Positions 60,037 to 64,000 of a stretch of 64,000 nucleotides of DNA are shown piece by piece. The notes under the pieces were generated by a model that worked only from the letters and a program-made list of their open reading frames with translations, was not told the origin of the DNA and searched no databases. Each line of letters opens with the position of its first letter. Within the stretch, counting starts at the first letter, position 1. The stretch spans positions 124,001 through 188,000 of the forward strand of contig NZ_JBHSGI010000031.1 of assembly GCF_042654245.1 (NCBI RefSeq), in the 5' to 3' direction. Both the position numbers and the translations under genes were made by a program. The DNA is from Seohaeicola_A nanhaiensis. Lineage in GTDB: Bacteria; Pseudomonadota; Alphaproteobacteria; Rhodobacterales; Rhodobacteraceae.

Positions 60037-61170
60037 ATGTCCGTTCGTCCGCTGCTCTGCGCCTCGGCGCTGAGCCTCTTCGCAGCGAGCCTCGTGCAAG
60101 CCGATCCCGTAACCCTAACTGACATCGCGGGTCGCGACGTCACGGTCGAGGCCCCGGTCGAGCGCGTGATCCTCGGCGAAGGACGGCAGGTGTTCTTCAC
60201 CGCCGTGCTGGACAGGGACAATCCCTTCCGGCGCGTCGTCGGCTGGCGCGACGATTTCCGTCAGGCGTCGCCCGAAAGCTACGCCATCTATGCCGAGAAA
60301 TTCCCGCAGCTGGTGGATATCCCAACCTTTGGCGGCTTCAAGGACGGATCGTTCGATATCGAGCAGGCCGTTTCGCTGAACCCCGACGTTCTCATCATGA
60401 ACCTCGAGTCCAAAGCCGCAACCGAAGAGGCCGGGTACGAGGAGAAACTGGCCAAGGTGGGGATCCCCATCGTTTACGTCGATTTCCGCGAAAAGCCGTT
60501 CGAGAACACCTCGCGGTCGATGGAGATCATCGGGCAGCTCTACGGCGAAGAGGAAAAGGCCGAGGAATTCAACGTCTTCTACAAGGAACAGATCGCCCGC
60601 GTCACCGATGTCATCGAAGCGCAAGCGGATCTGAAGCGACCCTTGATGTTTGTCGAGCGTGCCGGCGGCTATTCGGAAGATTGCTGCATGTCCTTTGGCG
60701 ACGGCAATTTCGGCAGGTTCGTTGAGCTGGCCGGCGGAACCAACATGGGCTCTGCCTTCATTCCCGGCACCTTCGGCACCGTTAATCCCGAGCAGGTCAT
60801 CGCGTCGGATCCCGACCAGATCGTCGTGACGGGCGGGAACTGGGACGCCTATGTGCCCGGCGGCGCCTGGGTCGGCATGGGCCCGGGCTCGGACCTTGCC
60901 GAGGCGAAACGCAAGCTGAAAGCGCTGAGCGAACGACCGGCGTTCACCGGCGTGACGGCGGTCGAGACCGGCCAGGTCCACGCCATCTGGCACCAGTTCT
61001 ACAACTCGCCCTACAGCTTTGTCGCTGTCCAGAAGCTGGCTACCTGGCTGCACCCCGAGCTTTTCCCCGATCTCGATCCTGACGCGACGCTGAAAGAGCT
61101 TCACGCGCGCTTCCTGCCGGTGGACTACCAGCCCGGCTATTGGGTTTCGCTGCGCGACCCAGCGCAGTGA
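60037..61170 (+). CDS. ABC transporter substrate-binding protein, FecB/FhuD (helical backbone) type
   Basis: 377-aa receptor of the cobalamin/iron-siderophore class. The signal peptide spans about residues 1-22 (ending LVQA), followed by DPVTLTDIAGRDVTVEAPVERVI, the standard family opening. PDVLIMNLESKAATEEA and EQVIASDPDQIVVTGG are later hallmarks; a CC pair occurs at SEDCCMSFGDG. SD AAAGGAGG precedes ATG 60037. The Iron-Rhodo-box upstream points to Fe(III)-siderophore or heme uptake. No TonB receptor lies in the window. Confidence 0.9.
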   Translation: MSVRPLLCASALSLFAASLVQADPVTLTDIAGRDVTVEAPVERVILGEGRQVFFTAVLDRDNPFRRVVGWRDDFRQASPESYAIYAEKFPQLVDIPTFGGFKDGSFDIEQAVSLNPDVLIMNLESKAATEEAGYEEKLAKVGIPIVYVDFREKPFENTSRSMEIIGQLYGEEEKAEEFNVFYKEQIARVTDVIEAQADLKRPLMFVERAGGYSEDCCMSFGDGNFGRFVELAGGTNMGSAFIPGTFGTVNPEQVIASDPDQIVVTGGNWDAYVPGGAWVGMGPGSDLAEAKRKLKALSERPAFTGVTAVETGQVHAIWHQFYNSPYSFVAVQKLATWLHPELFPDLDPDATLKELHARFLPVDYQPGYWVSLRDPAQ

Positions 61171-61190
61171 TCGACCGAAATTGACCGGGA

Positions 61191-61207
61191 CGGCCCGTGA
61201 CGGGCCG
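61191..61207 (+). terminator. Intercistronic hairpin after the iron-type receptor gene
   Basis: CGGCCC / GGGCCG with the self-pairing loop GTGAC lies 20 nt past the receptor stop and before the permease gene. Short and without U-tract; probably modulates the ratio of receptor to permease. Confidence 0.5.
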
Positions 61208-61228
61208 CCTTCCCCTGTCGGAGTGGCC

Positions 61229-62296
61229 ATGACCAGTATCGACATCCAGGCCCCGGAAACCGAGAGCGCGCAAAGCTATCGCGGGCTCGTCGCCCGGCGC
61301 ATCGCCATCCTTGCTGGCCTGACGGCGGCGCTGATCCTGTCGGTGGCCGTGGACGTGTCACTGGGTCCAGCGCGCTATGCCGTCTGGGACGTGCTGAAGA
61401 CGCTGGTTGCGCCGGGGGCCGCCGATGTGCAGATGCGCGTGGTGGTCTGGGACATCCGGCTGCCCATGGCGCTTCTGGCGGTCACCGTGGGGGCAAGTCT
61501 TTCGCTGGCTGGCGCCCAGATGCAGACGATCCTGGCAAATCCCCTGGCCAGCCCCTTCACGCTGGGCCTGTCGGCGGCGGCGAGTTTCGGGGCGGCGCTG
61601 GCCATGGTGCTGGGTGTGGCCCTGTTTCCCGCCGCAATCACGCTGATGGTGCCGATCAACGCCTTTGCGATGGCGATGGCTGCGTCGCTGCTGATCTTCG
61701 GGCTAAGCACCTTGCGCGGGGTCACAGTGGAAACCATCGTGCTGCTGGGCATCGCGCTGGTGTTCACGTTCAACGCGGCGCTTGCGCTGCTGCAATACTT
61801 CGCCTCCGAACAGGCGCTTTCGGCCGTGGTTTTCTGGACCATGGGCAGCCTGACCAAGGCGACCTGGGGCAAGGTCGGCGTCACCGCTGTCATCCTTGTC
61901 GTCTGTACGCCGCTCTTTGCCCGCCGCGCCTGGGCGCTCACGGCGATCCGGCTGGGCGAGGTCCGGGCCTCGGCCATGGGCGTGCCGGTCAAACGGCTGC
62001 GGCTCGAGGCGCTGGTGCTGGTCTCGGTGCTGGCGGCGGTGCCAGTGTCCTTCGTCGGCACCATTGGCTTCATCGGCATCGTCGGGCCCCATGTTGCCAG
62101 GCTGCTTCTGGGCGAAGATCAACGGTTCTTCCTGCCCGGCGCGATGCTGTCGGGGGCCGTGATCCTGTCGGCAACCTCGGTGCTGTCCAAGGCACTCCTG
62201 CCCGGCGCCGTCCTCCCGATCGGGATCATTACCGCGCTGGTTGGCGTGCCGTTCTTTGCCGCGCTGATCCTCACCAAAGGCCGCAAATCATGGTGA
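61229..62296 (+). CDS. ABC transporter permease, FecCD/BtuC type
   Basis: Permease of 355 aa with about ten helices. FecCD motifs are MALLAVTVGASLSLAGAQMQTILANPLASPFTLG (residues about 80-115), AMGVPVKRLRLEALVLVSVL and the coupling-region FVGTIGFIGIVGPHVARLLLG. Start at ATG 61229 after GGAG; the frame to 61181 lacks an SD. Its 3' end overlaps the ATPase gene by 7 nt. A single permease gene implies a homodimeric channel. Confidence 0.92.
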   Translation: MTSIDIQAPETESAQSYRGLVARRIAILAGLTAALILSVAVDVSLGPARYAVWDVLKTLVAPGAADVQMRVVVWDIRLPMALLAVTVGASLSLAGAQMQTILANPLASPFTLGLSAAASFGAALAMVLGVALFPAAITLMVPINAFAMAMAASLLIFGLSTLRGVTVETIVLLGIALVFTFNAALALLQYFASEQALSAVVFWTMGSLTKATWGKVGVTAVILVVCTPLFARRAWALTAIRLGEVRASAMGVPVKRLRLEALVLVSVLAAVPVSFVGTIGFIGIVGPHVARLLLGEDQRFFLPGAMLSGAVILSATSVLSKALLPGAVLPIGIITALVGVPFFAALILTKGRKSW

Positions 62297-63054
62297 ACCT
62301 GAGTCTGGTCAACATTGGCGCGCGGTATGGGCGGCACGAGATCCTGTCGGGCGCTTCGGCCGAATTGACAGGCGGCGGGCTGACGGCACTCGTCGGAGCA
62401 AATGCCGCCGGAAAATCCACTCTGTTCCGCCGGATCGCCGGGCATCTGCGCGGTGCTGGCCGCATCCAGCTTCACGGCGCCGACCGCCAAGAGATGCGCT
62501 ACATGCCACAGGATACCGGCATGAACGCGGCGCTGACGGTTTACGAGTCGATCATTCTGGCGCTGAAACAGGGCAATGGCGGCTGGCGCCTGTCGCCCGA
62601 AGAACTGCGCTCTGTGGACGGCATTCTTGTCCGTTTCAACATCGCTCACCTGGCCGACCGGCAACTGCCCGAGCTGTCGGGCGGGCAGCGGCAGGCAGTG
62701 TCGATCGCCCAGACGCTGGTGAGCCGGCCAAAAGTGGTGCTTATGGATGAACCAACCTCGGCGCTGGACCTCAATCGCCAATACGAGGTGCTTGAAGCCC
62801 TTCGACTTTATTCCGAGGAAACCGGCGCCGTGATGATCCTGGCCCTGCACGACATCAACCAAGTAATGCGCTGCTGTGGTTCTACTTTGGCCCTGGGCGA
62901 AGGACGGATCATCGCGTCGGGTCCCACGCTCGAGGTGCTGACCCCTGCCCTGATCCGCCGCCTCTACGGCATCGAAACCCGCGTTGAACGCTGCTCGCGG
63001 GGATTGCCGGTCATGATCGTGGACGGACCCGCCGGTCAAGCTGCTGCGGAATAG
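62290..63054 (+). CDS. ABC transporter ATP-binding protein, FecE/BtuD type
   Basis: ATPase of 254 aa. Walker A is GANAAGKST, which has alanine where glycine is usual in GxxGxGKS; the signature is LSGGQRQAVSIAQTL and Walker B VLMDEPTSALDL, with the H-loop ILALHDINQVMR. It overlaps the permease gene by 7 nt and completes the iron-type importer. The last gene before the partition-site region. Confidence 0.92.
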   Translation: MVNLSLVNIGARYGRHEILSGASAELTGGGLTALVGANAAGKSTLFRRIAGHLRGAGRIQLHGADRQEMRYMPQDTGMNAALTVYESIILALKQGNGGWRLSPEELRSVDGILVRFNIAHLADRQLPELSGGQRQAVSIAQTLVSRPKVVLMDEPTSALDLNRQYEVLEALRLYSEETGAVMILALHDINQVMRCCGSTLALGEGRIIASGPTLEVLTPALIRRLYGIETRVERCSRGLPVMIVDGPAGQAAAE

Positions 63055-63294
63055 GGTCCTCGAGCGGTGACATTAGAAAGCTCCTTGCGTTGACCGGGTT
63101 CCCTGTCCGCAATCACATTGGCGGTGAGTGCCAACCCGGACCGAAAGGCCACAGGTTGTTTGATTTCGGTGCGCTGATTGGTGACGCAGGCGTAAAGATG
63201 CGCTAGCATCTTCAGGTCGGTCGAGATCAATCCGGATGGGTTTCGGCACGTCACGAATCCCATCACGCGCGGCGCTTTTACGTTTATTATGAGG

Positions 63295-63320
63295 TAAAAA
63301 CCGCCCTACCCTTGGCGGTT
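63295..63320 (-). terminator. Rho-independent terminator (leftward)
   Basis: Read on the minus strand, AACCGCC / GGCGGTT (7-bp stem, 8-nt loop) is followed by TTTTTA. It would stop transcripts coming from the partition gene at the right edge before they enter the iron-uptake operon. Confidence 0.7.
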
Positions 63321-63326
63321 CCGGTA

Positions 63327-63353
63327 TGTCCAATAAGTTTGCATTATCGGACA
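63327..63353. repeat. Resolvase-site-like inverted repeat
   Basis: TGTCCAATAA and TTATCGGACA form 10-bp inverted arms with one mismatch, separated by GTTTGCA. Half-sites beginning TGTC...ATAA resemble the subsites of Tn3/gamma-delta-type res sites, where site I is 28 bp; here the total is 27 bp. It lies directly beside the first partition palindrome. No serine recombinase gene is in the window. Confidence 0.4.
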
Positions 63354-63360
63354 TTTACAT

Positions 63361-63375
63361 GTTTCGCAGCGAAAC
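63361..63375. repeat. parS-like palindrome 1
   Basis: GTTTCGCAGCGAAAC: perfect 7-bp arms GTTTCGC / GCGAAAC around one central base. First of four copies within 325 bp downstream of a partition-protein-like gene end. Confidence 0.75.
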
Positions 63376-63466
63376 GTCACACGGCCCCCTTGCCTCTTGC
63401 GGTTTTGTCCATCTGGTAGCGGCTTCTCCTTGTGGGAGGGTCTGGAACAACCGTCCCATAGAAGAG

Positions 63467-63481
63467 GTTTCGCAGCGAAAC
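63467..63481. repeat. parS-like palindrome 2
   Basis: GTTTCGCAGCGAAAC, identical to copy 1, 106 bp further on (start to start), about ten helical turns. Confidence 0.75.
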
Positions 63482-63571
63482 ATGTGGAAGGTTCGAGAGC
63501 CTGAATTCTGCAGGACTGCCCGAGCCGCCGCCGGCAAGCGCCGCGGTGGTCGTTCGGTCCGGCCGGGGGAT

Positions 63572-63586
63572 GTTTCGCTGCGAAAC
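63572..63586. repeat. parS-like palindrome 3
   Basis: GTTTCGCTGCGAAAC, the same dyad with central T, 105 bp after copy 2. The even spacing of copies 1-4 (106, 105, 99 bp) supports a designed array. Confidence 0.75.
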
Positions 63587-63670
63587 CTCCCAGCGCGGAT
63601 CCCAGGGATGACGGCGCCGGGAGGAAGATCAGAGGCGCGGCACATTGGCCAAGTCCGGTTCGAGAGGGAC

Positions 63671-63685
63671 GTTTCGCAGCGAAAC
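63671..63685. repeat. parS-like palindrome 4
   Basis: GTTTCGCAGCGAAAC, extended here to ACGTTTCGC-A-GCGAAACGT (19 bp). It ends 11 bp before the stop codon of the rightmost gene. Confidence 0.75.
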
Positions 63686-63696
63686 GTCCCCTGCCC

Positions 63697-64000
63697 TCAC
63701 GGCTCCAGCAACTGCTGGATTGTCTGCATCAGGCTGTCCATGACCTCGCCGTCCACCGCGCTGCCTTCCAGGCGCAGGATATGGCCCTTGCTGTCATGGC
63801 CGCGGCGGATGGTGACGCCGGTCGAGGTGCGGATCGTGTATCGGTCAATCCAGCCGACGGCCGGCTTTCTGACGCTCGGGCGGCCGCCCCGCGCGGGATC
63901 GCGCGGCTTGACCTCGGTGCGGGCGATGGCCTCTTCCAGCGCCGCCCATTCCTCTTCCGCGTCGGCCGGCGCGCGGTCGGCCAGCGCGTTGCGCAGCCGG
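63697..64000 (-). CDS. C-terminal part of a putative plasmid partition protein (ParB/RepB-like), 5' end outside window
   Basis: About 101 residues are visible, read from the right edge to the TGA at 63697. Composition: an acidic helical stretch with EEEWAALEEAIARTE, a basic hinge KPRDPARGGRPSVRK, then YTIRTSTGVTIRRGHDSKGH and a terminal helix ending LMQTIQQLLEP. A helix, a basic hinge and a small C-terminal domain fit the dimerisation end of ParB/RepB proteins, and four parS-like palindromes lie directly downstream. I do not recognise a diagnostic motif, so the identity rests mainly on context. Confidence 0.5.
   Translation of the reverse strand, partial: RLRNALADRAPADAEEEWAALEEAIARTEVKPRDPARGGRPSVRKPAVGWIDRYTIRTSTGVTIRRGHDSKGHILRLEGSAVDGEVMDSLMQTIQQLLEP

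Larger units (their letters stand above)
63055..63696. other. Non-coding region with terminator, resolvase-like site and partition palindromes
   Basis: 642 bp with no supported gene. From left to right it holds a 7-bp hairpin (AAGATGC / GCATCTT, 63195-63212), a terminator for leftward transcripts, a resolvase-site-like dyad and four parS-like palindromes. Base composition falls between 63260 and 63360. Minus-strand frames at 63036-63354 and 63355-63645 have no SD or recognisable domain and run through the palindromes. Confidence 0.65.

Noticed and set aside
63036..63354. Two minus-strand frames between the iron ABC operon and the partition array, considered as a degraded transposase or recombinase
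   Set aside because: No DDE, serine- or tyrosine-recombinase motif is visible and neither frame has terminal inverted repeats; I could not support a mobile-element remnant.
63355..63645. Minus-strand 96-codon frame across the partition palindromes
   Set aside because: It translates three palindromes into similar short peptides, has no SD and no recognisable domain, so the array is non-coding.
63361..63685. Chromosomal parS (GTTTCAC-GTGAAAC type) or a CRISPR array
   Set aside because: The centre differs from chromosomal parS in every copy, and four 15-bp palindromes with ~85-90-bp unrelated intervals do not have CRISPR repeat-spacer form.

Overview
The window is high-GC, densely coded DNA of alphaproteobacterial type. 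The likely source is a marine or saline member of the Rhodobacteraceae (Roseobacter/Paracoccus group); the genus cannot be fixed from this sequence. I see no rRNA, tRNA, ribosomal-protein or other core chromosomal gene. Almost everything is uptake systems plus catabolic enzymes with local regulators. The right end carries four identical-core palindromes of partition-site type next to the 3' end of a gene running out of the window. This suggests an accessory replicon (megaplasmid or chromid) near its partition/replication module, but no replicase is visible.

Layout. (1) 1-7571, plus strand: an operon of FAD oxidoreductase (5' cut), TRAP transporter (dctM-dctP-dctQ), M81 peptidase, N-acyl-D-amino-acid deacylase-like amidohydrolase and CobW-type GTPase. 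(2) 7568-15886, minus: IclR regulator, E1 alpha/beta of a 2-oxoacid dehydrogenase without E2/E3, a second TRAP transporter, a ThDP enzyme and an internally duplicated protein of unknown function. (3) 16155-20849: class II Fic protein, RraA-like aldolase, and a second M81 peptidase coupled to a second FAD oxidoreductase, paralogous to those in region 1. (4) 21299-25208: PotDABC-type ABC importer. (5) 25286-26762: membrane di-iron hydroxylase with its TetR regulator and an elaborate dyad operator. (6) 26756-32306: GH13 alpha-glucosidase divergent from gpsA-ggpP-ggpS, a glucosylglycerol (compatible solute) operon.

(7) 32349-41954: aromatic catabolism, with FAH-family hydrolase, extradiol dioxygenase, third TRAP transporter, IclR regulator, MhpA-like hydroxylase, SnoaL-like protein and pcaIJ. 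Four copies of one dyad (TGTCCR-N5-YGRAC) lie at its promoters and define a candidate regulon of the IclR protein. (8) 41964-59043: amine/amino-acid catabolism, with tartrate-dehydrogenase-like enzyme, three DAO-family flavoenzymes, hydroxyacid dehydrogenase, class III aminotransferase, two related GNAT proteins, cupin, HAD dehalogenase, a dipeptide/opine-type ABC importer and an Lrp regulator. (9) 59152-63054: iron/siderophore-type ABC importer with an Iron-Rhodo-box (TGA-N9-TCA) at its promoter and a divergent methyltransferase. (10) 63055-64000: terminator, resolvase-site-like dyad, four parS-like palindromes and a C-terminal partition-protein-like fragment.

Recurring design: five of the six complete substrate-binding-protein genes have a G+C-rich hairpin just after their stop codon, before the next gene of the operon; translational coupling by ATGA or TGATG overlaps is common. 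Gene starts were chosen from Shine-Dalgarno spacing and family length, so several differ from the longest open frame.
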